A stretch of DNA of 64,000 nt, from positions 1,798,001 to 1,862,000 of the forward strand of contig NZ_CP077291.1 of the NCBI RefSeq assembly GCF_019048065.1, written 5' to 3'. The stretch comes from Citrobacter farmeri. Its GTDB lineage: Bacteria; Pseudomonadota; Gammaproteobacteria; Enterobacterales; Enterobacteriaceae. The translations under genes and the position numbers were made by a program. This document shows positions 55,101-63,228 of this stretch, piece by piece. The notes under the pieces were generated by a model. The model made no database searches, was not told the DNA's origin, and saw nothing but the letters and a program-made list of their open reading frames with translations. The stretch's first letter is position 1. Each line of letters begins with the position of its first letter.

Positions 55101-55206
55101 ACAACTCACTTCTCGATTGACCGTCTGGGGAAATGTCTCCGGGCAAATGGGTCGCGACAGCTATCGCAATGCGCAGGGAATGGTGGGCGTGAAATACAAC
55201 TGGTAA
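52135..55206 (+). CDS. Large type Va autotransporter
   Basis: 1023 residues with a GTG start and GGAGG 9 bases upstream. Signal peptide MTQRKLKKLLLAASGCVAICAFP. A beta-helix passenger follows, rich in T, N, G and S. A hinge with DPTDP repeats lies at about residues 664-685. A C-terminal barrel of about 300 residues ends GMVGVKYNW, a terminal aromatic. No protease catalytic motif was noticed. It is the longest gene in the island and its main surface product. An AraC regulator follows on the same strand, and a MarT/FidL-like pair lies 3 kb further on, so regulated adhesin expression is a fair inference. It is not a near copy of the 1922-4777 autotransporter. Confidence 0.88.
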   Translation: MTQRKLKKLLLAASGCVAICAFPVGSTELVDREFITGVSPINSGSHTVNGDDDNVTLDASGLTASVAYQRAIISTLNGTVRIAVSQGKTLTVIGHNNNSTVENSSALYAWQRDTYPGSSIIFTGGNVVVSNSVPGSSSDIYAIYAGPGGKLDFLSDGDNKINLKVDMSAEDGAGTHRTGIALHNGELNFDGGRFEVYVDGAPGSHSIDGRNGITIAAESKMNVKADSIHIETNQTAIGVTGSTGSSRPAAPYGVFNEVNFEADSIYLKGSQGIISMLNDNLRSHTRFTFTGRTAIEAIANTGPWGLSGDYVGGHIIAGNATDFEFNGDVTLTGEDLTSLGTSPGHELKGVTLVNGSSLVANDNFSLRSNGGYQNTGLRILESQAQFSGQTQIAVLNGVESATGIHIDGHPGITTHAEFQDDLTISTAGSHAAKITGIEVLSAGTADIQRGLFINDNPSIDWSLFSTGANSRIDANSSGTGTVQVQGNIGTADSGTLEMTLNNANSWLKATSYTARDTARGGTLNMNISNGAVWEVTGNSYVTNLLLQGGRVNMLAPGNAGTFKTLTVEGNYTGGGTLTLNTALGSDSSATDKLIVEGNTSGHTRVAINNIGGMGAQTVEGIEIVNVAGTSDGTFAKESRIVAGAYDYDVVRRGSNWYLCSAMEPVDPTDPVDPTDPNDPTDPGVPASPETPQTPVHPGGPSQIRPEFGSYLANDLAANTLFISRLHDRSGETQYTDVLTGEKKSTSLWMRNVGGHIRFNDSSEQLKTRSNNYVLQMGGDVAQWSTDGLDRWHLGLMAGYANSHSRTTSTLNNHDSRGKVDGYSVGLYGTWYANELDKSGGYIDTWMLYNWFDNTVNGQYQASEAYKSKGITAAVEAGYSLKVGESQQLTYWIQPKAQVIWMDVQADEHRERSGTQVKGDSTGNLMTSLGARAYFKRKPTGQEDRVAGIQPFVEANWIHTSRNPRVTMGEVHNDVQGVKDLAELKVGVEGQLTSRLTVWGNVSGQMGRDSYRNAQGMVGVKYNW

Positions 55207-55368
55207 ATGGAAGGGAGAGGGGCAGGGGAAACCTGCTCCTTATTCATTCGGGATTAACTGGGCTCTGTTCCGGCAAATAGCAAAAGATCGGTCGTCTATC
55301 TCAGTTTCAAAGGGTATCTTTAGCATGAGTCGCGAATTCCCTGCATCCGTTGCCACGAGAGAACGACC

Positions 55369-56175
55369 ATGAAGAAAGAAGTTCACCAGGTAAAGCAGCA
55401 CCGCTGCGTGATCCCTGATATTGAAATCCTGTCGTTATATTCAGAGCGTGCTTTCCCGCGCCATTCACACGATCAATTCGGTATTGGGGTTTTTATCCAG
55501 GGTAGCCATCGCTCATGGAGCAATATCGGCAATGTGAACGCGGTGACAGGGGATATTATTATGGTCAACCCCGGCGAAATTCACGACGGGATCCCAGCGT
55601 CAGGCCCTCGCGGCTGGCATATGCTCTATATCAATCCCGACGCCTTTATAAAAGAATGGAATACTGACTTACCGGCAGACGATTTAACCCTGAAGCCGGT
55701 AGTTAACGATCCTGCTCTAGGCTTGATGATTCGGCAACTTTTTAGCCAATCGGCAGCCGGAGATCCTGACACTATGGCTATTGAAGAGACGATCATGCGT
55801 TGTCTGATGCAGGCAGGACAAAACCACACGTTGTCTGCTACACAGCGTATACTTCATTCTCCGACGGTACGGCTTGTTAAAGAGTTCATCGATGATGCGC
55901 CGGAAGGAAATATTACATTGACCGGGTTAGCCAGCCTGTGTGATATCACCCGGTTCCAGCTCATTCGCCGTTTTTCCCGGGAGGTGGGGATTACGCCGCA
56001 TGCTTATCTTTTACAGTCCCGGGTTCGTCTGGCAAAAAAACTCTTATCACAGGGCAAGAGAACGGTTGATGTTGCGATGATGGCGGGTTTTTCCGATCAG
56101 AGCCATCTTACGCGTGCGTTTCAGAAACAGACTGGAATAACACCGGGGCAATACCGCTCCGCCGTGGTGGATTAA
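55369..56175 (+). CDS. AraC-family regulator with cupin sensor domain
   Basis: 268 residues. N-terminal cupin-type sensor (FPRHSHDQFGIGVFIQGSHRSW, GDIIMVNPGEIHDG). The C-terminal AraC HTH pair is at residues about 165-265 (NITLTGLASLCDITRFQLIRRFSREVGITPHAYLLQSRVRLAKKLL, then VDVAMMAGFSDQSHLTRAFQKQTGITPGQYR). It lies 160 bases after the autotransporter and converges on the RidA gene. Close relatives often control amino-acid exporters or RidA-like neighbours, so the target could be either one. Confidence 0.88.
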   Translation: MKKEVHQVKQHRCVIPDIEILSLYSERAFPRHSHDQFGIGVFIQGSHRSWSNIGNVNAVTGDIIMVNPGEIHDGIPASGPRGWHMLYINPDAFIKEWNTDLPADDLTLKPVVNDPALGLMIRQLFSQSAAGDPDTMAIEETIMRCLMQAGQNHTLSATQRILHSPTVRLVKEFIDDAPEGNITLTGLASLCDITRFQLIRRFSREVGITPHAYLLQSRVRLAKKLLSQGKRTVDVAMMAGFSDQSHLTRAFQKQTGITPGQYRSAVVD

Positions 56176-56214
56176 CACGACTGACATTGAGGAGCAGTAC
56201 TACCATGAGGAACA

Positions 56215-56577
56215 TTATCGACAGGCAATGGCGTCAAGTTGAAACAGCATTCCCGATGTCCCACCGCGATGGGCAAATTCAGTCTGAATAGATTTTCTCG
56301 CAGGAAATTGCCCGTTAAATCGCTGTTTCATGACGTTTTCCATGACCGGAATATCCCACACATCGCGGAACAGGGCGTCAATTTTAACGACTGACTCCAG
56401 TGTCAGGCCGATAGTACTGAGTCTTTCACTCAGATTATCAAAAGCACCATTGATTTGTGCCTCAATGGGTTGTCCGATATTTCCGATACAATAGCTGACA
56501 AAAACAAAACCGCCAGCTTCAACCATTCCGGCAAGTGCCCAGTCTTCATTTATTTCATGCCTTGTTATTGTCGTCAT
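56215..56577 (-). CDS. RidA/YjgF-family protein
   Basis: 120 residues from MTTITRHEINEDWALAGMVEAGG. RidA proteins hydrolyse reactive enamine/imine intermediates from PLP enzymes. The pattern DNLSERLSTIGLTLESVVKIDALFRD and PARKSIQTEFAHRGG is visible; the Arg of the active-site region is PAR near residue 95. GAGGTG precedes the ATG. It converges with the AraC gene. Whether the catalytic set is complete cannot be told, since the C-terminal VE motif of true RidA is replaced by QLDAIA. Confidence 0.8.
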   Translation of the reverse strand: MTTITRHEINEDWALAGMVEAGGFVFVSYCIGNIGQPIEAQINGAFDNLSERLSTIGLTLESVVKIDALFRDVWDIPVMENVMKQRFNGQFPARKSIQTEFAHRGGTSGMLFQLDAIACR

Positions 56578-56836
56578 AATGCACCTCGTTATCCCTTTTC
56601 CTGACATGGTTATTGTCTGGCATCATTGTATCTTCAGGCATTGTAGCAATAAAGGAATATTTCAGGCGGGAGAAATAAGAAAGCCAGGCGCCTGAAAGTA
56701 CGTCGTTGCAATGTTTTGCATATATCCCAACACGCGCATTAACAACGTCGCCAGACCTCTGCCATTTCGCGAATTCTGATTTTTTATTACTCGATTTTAG
56801 TAATAAATCAACATTATTTTCTGTAAGCAAATTCAA

Positions 56837-57601
56837 TGTTAATTAAAAGTAACGCATTTAAGTTTCTTATTGCCGATAGCGATGCCCGGGATCTTATCCT
56901 GACGGTACGGTAGAGGAAATAATATCTCAACTTCAAATACTCATGTTCTGCAATCTAACCGTCTGGTTTCTATTATGACATGTAATGATAGCCATTATTA
57001 AAATGGAGTGAGTATGAGGATTAGCGTGTAACAAAGGTCATAGAGTCAAATGATATTGGTATCATATGATTAAACCAGGGTTAATGATTATGCTCTTTTC
57101 GTGTTATCATTTTGTGTTGGAAGAAGATATTCAACGCGTAAAGTGTTAAATATCTCCTCGATTTTGCTTAAATGAGTGCTCAGGAAAGCTTTACAGTCCT
57201 GGGTTTGTCGTAATTTTGTGCATTAATTACTTAATGTTGTAAGAATATATTCTTGTAAATCATAAGGTTGAAGAAGTTCATTTTTTCATAAGATCACAGA
57301 TACCTCTCATTTAAGGTCGTTTAAGGCTATTTAAAATGACAATTTAAGATATTTACAGCAATAATCAATGTAACAAGAGTCGAAAGTGTCTCTGTTGCCT
57401 GGCTATTCTATTCTCATAATGAACTTTTGAAATTATTGCTTTATGCGAAAGGAGTCGACGATGCATGCGAAAACGGTAATAAATAAAATCTTGCTGAGTC
57501 AGGTTTCCTGAAAGGTCAATATCTGGATGATTTGTAATTAATATATTTAATATGTCCTTTTAAACATTGAGATGTCGTTATCACGGATGGGGTGGAGCAA
57601 A
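56837..57601. other. Long AT-rich gene-free stretch
   Basis: About 765 bases, very AT-rich, upstream of the LuxR-type regulator. The only notable item is a 16-codon ORF at 57461-57511 (MHAKTVINKILLSQVS) behind AAAGGAG, which may be a leader peptide or chance. A run of TTAAGGTCGTTTAAGGCTATTTAA near 57312-57335 is a short direct repeat. Confidence 0.4.
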
Positions 57602-58114
57602 ATGCATATATTTTCATATGACCAGTATTTTATTACCGGGTTACAGCAGTTACTATTCTTTACCGGTCTTGAGCAATCACCCGACGTTGTTGTTTTTGAT
57701 CCGGGAGGAGGGACTGTGTATATTACCAATAGTGCTGAATGTCTCCGCGCCGGGTCATCAGATACGTTAACGCATTTTACACAAATACGATGTTATTCAT
57801 TGACCAGGAACGCATCTTTGACGGAGTATTTTTACGTGCTGGACCAGGTCAAGCAGAATAAACGTATCCCGTTGCATACCCGATCATTGTCGAACAGAGA
57901 GCGGATAATCATTGAACACTATCTGGCGGGCCTGGGAAAAAGTGCGATTGCACGAACCATGCTGCTCAGTGAGGGGGCCGTCAGCAATAGCCAGTTAAGA
58001 GCATTGCGAAAAATGAATATGAAAAATATTCCATTGTTTCTACAGGTTATGCGTAACTGGTGTGTATTCAGAGCAAAATACATCTGTGAATCTAATATCA
58101 CCTTTCTGTCCTAG
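57602..58114 (+). CDS. Orphan LuxR-type HTH regulator
   Basis: 170 residues, starting MHIFSYDQYFITGLQQLL with GGTGGAG just upstream. The N-terminal part resembles the degenerate receiver of BglJ/YjjQ/EcpR-type regulators but has no phosphorylation aspartate that I can place. The C-terminal LuxR HTH covers residues 96-140 (LSNRERIIIEHYLAGLGKSAIARTM, then EGAVSNSQLRALRK). No cognate kinase is nearby. It probably works with RcsB or alone on the island genes (inference). Confidence 0.72.
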   Translation: MHIFSYDQYFITGLQQLLFFTGLEQSPDVVVFDPGGGTVYITNSAECLRAGSSDTLTHFTQIRCYSLTRNASLTEYFYVLDQVKQNKRIPLHTRSLSNRERIIIEHYLAGLGKSAIARTMLLSEGAVSNSQLRALRKMNMKNIPLFLQVMRNWCVFRAKYICESNITFLS

Positions 58115-58250
58115 ATGTTAAGAGGTAATGATTATCCTGAACGAATTACAAAATGAATTAAATCGTACCTTGAAAAACTGAAGCCTTGATCGTGTGAACG
58201 GTATTTATGATTAAGAACCGTTTTTGTGGGGATATCCAAAGGATATGGTG

Positions 58251-59024
58251 ATGACATTGTACTTAATAAATGGAGTGGTAGAGTTCAATCCGCAGACACG
58301 AGGCCTGAAAAATCAATTGACGGGAGATGTTGTTTACCTACAGCAGCCCGCTGCAACCTGTTTTCTTTATCTTATCCTGAATCAGGGTGTAGTTATCGCG
58401 CAGAAAGAACTGGTTGAACAAGGCTGGAAAGAGCGTGATGTTGTGACGATGCCAAATACGTTTTATCAGACTATTTTAACACTGCGTAAGGCACTCGAAG
58501 AGGTAGGTTTACCGAGAAACATGGTAAAAACCATTTCCCGACAAGGATTAACCTTATCATCAACAATTCTGATTGAGCCGTTTGATCTTCATAACGTTGC
58601 TATTACTGAACGTCCATCAATCAAGCCGGTGATGAGCGATAATGTATTGTCCGAAAAGATGCTAAAAAGAAAATCCTGTGGGGTAAATATTGGAATATCT
58701 TTTTTCTTTATCGTGACGGTAATAAATTGCATATTTATTTATCAGAGTCGATTGACTATGCCATTTCAGAATTTTGTGACGATGCCCATGGATAAAAAGA
58801 CAGACCATGCCTGTAATGTCTATTATGAGGTGACGCAGTCAGTCACTGAGAATTACTATGAGCTAATAAAAAAGCATGCGCTTTTTTGCCGGGATAATAA
58901 TTATATCTTTCTTACGGGCTATGCTAAAACGGGACGTACTGCGGCATTTGTCTGTAACAAAGATGTTCGGTTTGACACCGAGGCATTTTGTTCATCTTAT
59001 TTTTTCTGGAGTCGGAGCCTATGA
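58251..59024 (+). CDS. ToxR/CadC/MarT-like membrane-bound winged-helix regulator
   Basis: 257 residues. An N-terminal OmpR-type winged helix (about 1-100: FLYLILNQGVVIAQKELVEQGWKE, VTMPNTFYQTILTLRKALEEVG, ISRQGLTLS) joins one TM helix (NIGISFFFIVTVINCIFIY, about 142-162) and a short periplasmic tail with several Cys. This is the CadC/ToxR/MarT architecture. ATG 58251 has AAAGGA at 7 bases; two earlier starts are too near that site. Its stop overlaps the next gene (ATGA), so the pair is coupled, as for marT-fidL. Confidence 0.78.
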   Translation: MTLYLINGVVEFNPQTRGLKNQLTGDVVYLQQPAATCFLYLILNQGVVIAQKELVEQGWKERDVVTMPNTFYQTILTLRKALEEVGLPRNMVKTISRQGLTLSSTILIEPFDLHNVAITERPSIKPVMSDNVLSEKMLKRKSCGVNIGISFFFIVTVINCIFIYQSRLTMPFQNFVTMPMDKKTDHACNVYYEVTQSVTENYYELIKKHALFCRDNNYIFLTGYAKTGRTAAFVCNKDVRFDTEAFCSSYFFWSRSL

Positions 59025-59482
59025 GTAAAAATAGGGCTGTGCTACTCCTTATCATGTTTTTCAGTACGACAATTCTTTCCGGCGCTTTTCTGTTTTACAT
59101 GCTCTTCAAACCTTCATATCTGGACTGCATCGGTGATGCAGACTGGAATGTTGACGATGCGCGTTTTGTTGGCGCAGTTTCCTTTCAAATGCATAAGAAA
59201 GGAGGACTGGCTGTCATTACGGGAAAAATTGGTGGGGAGCGCATTAACGTGAATCGACTGGTCTATTTTAATTATACCCAACAGTTCAGAACGCGGATTT
59301 TACATGCGGTCCGCATTGTCAAAACCTTTTCCGATACCGTTAATGATGCAGAATTCGAAAAGATATTATCCCGGTTTTATCTTAAGACCGGGGGGGAATT
59401 AACCCTGACCGTGGATGAATATCAATCAGCATATGTCTTTTCAAATGCCAATGTGCCATATCTGTTTTGTAGGAAGAAATGA
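59021..59482 (+). CDS. FidL-like single-pass membrane protein
   Basis: 153 residues, one N-terminal TM helix (VLLLIMFFSTTILSGAFLFYMLF) and a periplasmic domain with C33 and a late Cys (YLFCRKK). FidL proteins accompany MarT/CadC-like regulators and may act as ToxS-like effectors. This assignment rests on size, topology and gene coupling, since I cannot align it here. It is the last island gene before yecA. Confidence 0.68.
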   Translation: MSKNRAVLLLIMFFSTTILSGAFLFYMLFKPSYLDCIGDADWNVDDARFVGAVSFQMHKKGGLAVITGKIGGERINVNRLVYFNYTQQFRTRILHAVRIVKTFSDTVNDAEFEKILSRFYLKTGGELTLTVDEYQSAYVFSNANVPYLFCRKK

Positions 59483-59562
59483 TCGCGCGGCATTCAGTAT
59501 CCGTTTCCTCGTTCGCCATGTAAGATAGCCGCTGGCGAGAGTGTTTACCGAGGACAAGCATG

Positions 59563-60228
59563 ATGAAAACGGGACCGTTGAACGAAAGTGAACTGGAATG
59601 GCTGGATGATGTACTGACCAAGTACAACACCGAGCATGCCATTCTGGACGTGGCCGAACTGGATGGGCTGCTGACGGCTGTTCTCAGTTCACCACGTGAA
59701 ATTGAACCAGAGCAGTGGCTGGTTGCCGTATGGGGTGGAGCGCAATATGTGCCGCGCTGGTCCTCTGAAAAAGAGATGACGCGCTTTATGAATCTCGCTT
59801 TCCAGCATATGGCGGACACCGCTGACCGGCTGAATGATTTCCCGGAGCAGTTTGAACCGCTATTTGGTCTGCGCGAAATTGAAGGGCGTGAGATTACCAT
59901 TGTGGAAGAGTGGTGCTTTGGCTACATGCGTGGCGTCGCGCTTTCTGACTGGTCTGCATTACCAGACACCCTGAAACCGGCTCTGGACGCTATTGCGCTG
60001 CACGGCACAGAAGAGAATTTCGCGGTGGTTGAGAAATTGACCCCGGAAGCGTTTGAAGAGAGCGTTGAGGCGATTCGTCTCGCTGCGCTGGATCTTCACG
60101 CTTACTGGATGGCACACCCGCAGGAAACGCCAGTGCAGATGCCGGTGAAAGCGGAGGTGAAAGTGGGTCGAAACGATCCATGTCCGTGTGGAAGTGGCAA
60201 AAAATATAAGCAGTGTTGTCTGCACTAG
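59563..60228 (+). CDS. yecA: YecA, SEC-C zinc-motif protein
   Basis: 221 residues. A UPF0149-type body and a C-terminal SEC-C metal-binding motif [20 protein letters not shown], known from SecA; E. coli YecA binds ribosomes and SecA. Of two adjacent ATGs I use the second to match the E. coli length. This is where the core genome resumes after the island. Confidence 0.95.
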   Translation: MKTGPLNESELEWLDDVLTKYNTEHAILDVAELDGLLTAVLSSPREIEPEQWLVAVWGGAQYVPRWSSEKEMTRFMNLAFQHMADTADRLNDFPEQFEPLFGLREIEGREITIVEEWCFGYMRGVALSDWSALPDTLKPALDAIALHGTEENFAVVEKLTPEAFEESVEAIRLAALDLHAYWMAHPQETPVQMPVKAEVKVGRNDPCPCGSGKKYKQCCLH

Positions 60229-60232
60229 CACA

Positions 60233-60262
60233 AACAGAGAGGGGCTAACGCCCCTTTCTGTT
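60233..60262. terminator. Bidirectional terminator between yecA and tyrP
   Basis: A 13-bp stem with one mismatch (AACAGAGAGGGGC paired with GCCCCTTTCTGTT) between the converging genes. Confidence 0.75.
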
Positions 60263-60274
60263 CACTCAATGTTG

Positions 60275-61486
60275 TTATCCCACCTCGGGCAGTACTCCGG
60301 CAGCAATCAAAAACTGCACGCCTATCACCACAATGCCACACGTAAACACCAGTACTAAGGCCGGGCGTCCGCCCCGTACGCGGTAGCCTGCCTGAGGATT
60401 CTGTTTGCGGCTGTGCCATGCCAGTAGTGAAGGGATAATCAGCGCCAGTACCGCCAGTGCGACCCCGGCATAGCCCAGCGCCATCACAAATCCACGCGGA
60501 TAAAAGAGGGCGAAGGCCAGCGGCGGCAGAAAGGTAATTGCGCCCGTTTGCATCCGGCCTGACGCCGTATTGCGGCGTTGAAACAGATCGGCCAGATAAT
60601 CGAACAGCCCCAGCGCAACGCCGAGGAAGGACGTCGCCAGTGCTAAGTCAGCAAAAAGATGCACCGCCAGTTCAACGTGCGGCGAGGCAACAACTTCCCG
60701 TAGCGCCTGCAGCAAACCATTCAGTCCGGCATGATTTGCCAGTAGCCCCATAAACGTCGTGGAGTCGATGCTGCCCAGCGTTGCCAACTGCCAGAAGATA
60801 TAGGCCACTAATGGAATCGCGCTACCTGTGATAAATACCCAACGCAGTTTGCGGATGTTGCCTTCCATGTAGCTCACGATACTGGGTACACTGCCGTGGA
60901 AGCCAAAAGAGGTAAAGATGACAGGGATAGCTGAAAGCGCAAGCCCTTGCTCAAGCGGCAGGGTCAGGAGATTGACCTTATGAATGTGCGGCATCAACAG
61001 CGCCAGCATCACCACCAGGAAGATGATCTTGGCGCTGAACAAAAAACGGTTAAACAGATCGACCAGCGAGGTGCCTACACACACTACGCCACCGGCAACA
61101 AAGGTGAACAGCAGCACGCCAGTGGTGGGCGACATCTGCGTCCCGGTCCAGTCGCTGATACTGGAGGCGAGCAATTCCCCCGCACCGCTGATATAGGCTG
61201 CCGTCAGCGCGTACATCAGGAACATCATACTGAAGCCGGTTATCCACTGGCCATAGCGTCCCAGGTAGCGTTTTGCCAGCGAGCCCAGTCCGGTGTCTGC
61301 CGGGACGTGCTGATACACTTCAAGCAGCAACAGCGCGGTGTAACACATCAACGCCCACAGCCCAATCAATAACGCAAAAGTGACGCCAAAACCGACCCCG
61401 GCAGCAGCCAGAGGCATCGCCAACATCCCTGCGCCAATCGTGGTGCCCGCCACGATAAAAACACTTCCCAGAGTTCTATTCTTCAC
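60275..61486 (-). CDS. tyrP: TyrP, tyrosine-specific permease
   Basis: 403 residues, the E. coli size, 11 expected TM helices of the aromatic amino-acid permease family (start [32 protein letters not shown]). Proton-driven import of tyrosine. Two TyrR boxes stand upstream. Confidence 0.96.
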   Translation of the reverse strand: MKNRTLGSVFIVAGTTIGAGMLAMPLAAAGVGFGVTFALLIGLWALMCYTALLLLEVYQHVPADTGLGSLAKRYLGRYGQWITGFSMMFLMYALTAAYISGAGELLASSISDWTGTQMSPTTGVLLFTFVAGGVVCVGTSLVDLFNRFLFSAKIIFLVVMLALLMPHIHKVNLLTLPLEQGLALSAIPVIFTSFGFHGSVPSIVSYMEGNIRKLRWVFITGSAIPLVAYIFWQLATLGSIDSTTFMGLLANHAGLNGLLQALREVVASPHVELAVHLFADLALATSFLGVALGLFDYLADLFQRRNTASGRMQTGAITFLPPLAFALFYPRGFVMALGYAGVALAVLALIIPSLLAWHSRKQNPQAGYRVRGGRPALVLVFTCGIVVIGVQFLIAAGVLPEVG

Positions 61487-61554
61487 GCTTTACACTATCC
61501 CGGAGATAAACAATAGTTAGATCTGCGGCGCAGGGTAAGGCAAAACGTTATTTT

Positions 61555-61595
61555 CGTCAAATGACCGTTACATGAGCTGTACAAAAATATTTACA
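61555..61595. promoter_or_regulatory. Two TyrR boxes of tyrP
   Basis: The strong box TGTACA-N6-TTTACA (61578-61595) fits the consensus TGTAAA-N6-TTTACA with one change. The weak box CGTCAA-N6-GTTACA (61555-61572) is nearer to tyrP. Centres are 23 bases apart, as remembered for E. coli tyrP, where TyrR represses with tyrosine and activates with phenylalanine. Confidence 0.82.
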
Positions 61596-61678
61596 CCATT
61601 GAATGCCCGCAACCTGCGTTAGCGCAAAACAGCCGATTTCATATCGTCGTAGGCTACGCACTTTATTGAGGAGGAATG

Positions 61679-61918
61679 ATGGATTCTGTTCACGGTCATG
61701 AAGTGTTGAATATGATGCTTGAGTCAGGCGAGCAATATACAACGGCAAGTCTGGAAGCTGCGATTAAGACCCGGTTTGGTGAAGCGGTGCGTTTTCATAC
61801 CTGTTCAGCGTCGGACATGACGGCCGGAGAACTGGTGGCATTTCTGGCAGCGAAAGGGAAGTTTATTGCTCAGGATGACGGTTTCTCTACGCACGAAAGT
61901 AAAATCTGCCGTCATTAA
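61679..61918 (+). CDS. yecH: YecH, small metal-binding protein
   Basis: 79 residues, DUF2492; His near the N-terminus (SVHGHEVL), FHTCSASDMTA, and C-terminal SKICRH form a likely metal site. Function unknown. Start at the second of two ATGs, behind GAGGAGG. Divergent from tyrP. Confidence 0.92.
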   Translation: MDSVHGHEVLNMMLESGEQYTTASLEAAIKTRFGEAVRFHTCSASDMTAGELVAFLAAKGKFIAQDDGFSTHESKICRH

Positions 61919-61920
61919 GA

Positions 61921-61948
61921 AAACGGTGAGGAAGGTTCCTCACCGTTT
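61921..61948. terminator. Hairpin between yecH and ftnA
   Basis: A 12-bp perfect stem AAACGGTGAGGA/TCCTCACCGTTT with a 4-nt loop between convergent genes; T-runs are poor, so it may stabilise RNA ends rather than stop transcription. Confidence 0.6.
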
Positions 61949-61952
61949 ACAA

Positions 61953-62450
61953 TTAATTTGCAGTATCAAGCGTCGACAATTCTTTATCGATAAAATACAA
62001 ACCTTCGCCGCTTTTCCCTGCCAGCGTTAATTTATCAATCACCGATTTAAACAATTTCTCTTCTTCATGCTGTTCGGCAACATACCATTGCAGGAAATTA
62101 AAGGTCGGATAATCCTGACTGGTCATCGCGGCATGCGCCAGTTCGTTAATTTTCTGGGTGATCAACTGCTCGTGTTCGTAGGTCACGCGGAATAATTCGT
62201 CCAGCGAAGCATATTCTGCAAAAGGCGATGAAACGGTATTAATACGTGGCAAGCTGCCGGTATCGGTCAGATAGTCGAACAGGCGCTGCATATGGGTCAT
62301 CTCTTCCTGCGCATGGCGACGCAGGAACGCGGCGGCCCCTTCAAAGCTGTGGTAGCTGCACCAGGCACTCATCTGCTGATAGAGCAGGGAGGAATATAAT
62401 TCCAGGTTCATTTGCTCATTCAGTTTGTCGATCATTTCTGTTTTCAGCAT
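61953..62450 (-). CDS. ftnA: FtnA, bacterial ferritin
   Basis: 165 residues from [17 protein letters not shown]. Ferroxidase centre residues E17, E50 and H53 ([11 protein letters not shown]), E94 and E130 region ([10 protein letters not shown]) are visible. It forms the 24-mer iron store. The start is the second Met, to match the family. Confidence 0.97.
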   Translation of the reverse strand: MLKTEMIDKLNEQMNLELYSSLLYQQMSAWCSYHSFEGAAAFLRRHAQEEMTHMQRLFDYLTDTGSLPRINTVSSPFAEYASLDELFRVTYEHEQLITQKINELAHAAMTSQDYPTFNFLQWYVAEQHEEEKLFKSVIDKLTLAGKSGEGLYFIDKELSTLDTAN

Positions 62451-62632
62451 GACTTCGCTCCACAAAATTCATAAATATGTTGATGTGGCGTCACTATAAT
62501 TTGTTATTTAAATATTTGCAAAAGGTAAAATAATAAATTTAATTATTAAAAATACGAATGGGAATAAAACGCATTTGCGGTTTAATATAATCAGCGTCTG
62601 ATAAATCAGGCCAGCCAATACTGGCCCATAAA

Positions 62633-62968
62633 TTAATAATAATGAGGAACCGTTTGCGAAATGGCGACGCCCTGACATTGCCAGGAGAGTGTGATTTTTG
62701 TGTTCATACACAGCGATCCGGCATAAACGCTACAGGTGCTGACGGGTTGACCGAATGGCATGGCGCTGGCATAGCCTAACTGCTGACACGCACGCGTGGC
62801 AGTACCCTGGGCGATATAGTTATCGGTATGGGCATTTTGCAGCATCGCCTGATCGTAACTCAACCGTACCACGCCGGTTGTCGCGCTGGCATCACTCACC
62901 TGCGCCTGTCTGTTGATCGTGCATCCGGTCAGGAGTATCAGTGAGAGGGCAATAAAAAGAGTCTTCAT
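62633..62968 (-). CDS. yecR: YecR-like lipoprotein
   Basis: 111 residues, lipobox LTGC (Cys about residue 16) after MKTLFIALSLILL. YecR is a flagellar-regulon lipoprotein of E. coli with unknown role. The C-terminal part has four Cys (CQQLGYASAMPFGQPVSTC, GSLCMNTKITLSWQC). No terminator seen. Confidence 0.85.
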   Translation of the reverse strand: MKTLFIALSLILLTGCTINRQAQVSDASATTGVVRLSYDQAMLQNAHTDNYIAQGTATRACQQLGYASAMPFGQPVSTCSVYAGSLCMNTKITLSWQCQGVAISQTVPHYY

Positions 62969-63228
62969 GGTATCGCTCTGAATGTTCGGTGATACGCTAT
63001 CCTAATTCACGCAGCGGCGTTTCAATGGCCTGAATAACTTATAGATCAGCAGCGACTAATCCACACGACGGAGGGTGTTTTGCGGTCAGTGGACGAAAAT
63101 GTGAAACCGCTCTTCATTTTTAAAACTATCTTTCATAAAATTTGAAAGTATGTTTGCTAAGTAGTACTGTGCGGTATCGTGATTGATTCAAGACGGGACT
63201 TCCCGCATCGCATTCAGGAGAAGACAGA

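Noticed and set aside
56555..56836. 93-codon ORF upstream of the RidA gene on the minus strand
   Set aside because: Low-complexity, no ribosome site, overlaps the RidA start, and no family resemblance.
59483..59560. Right attachment site of the island (repeat of the leuZ 3' end)
   Set aside because: Looked for CCCGCTCCGGGTACCA-like sequence before yecA and found none.
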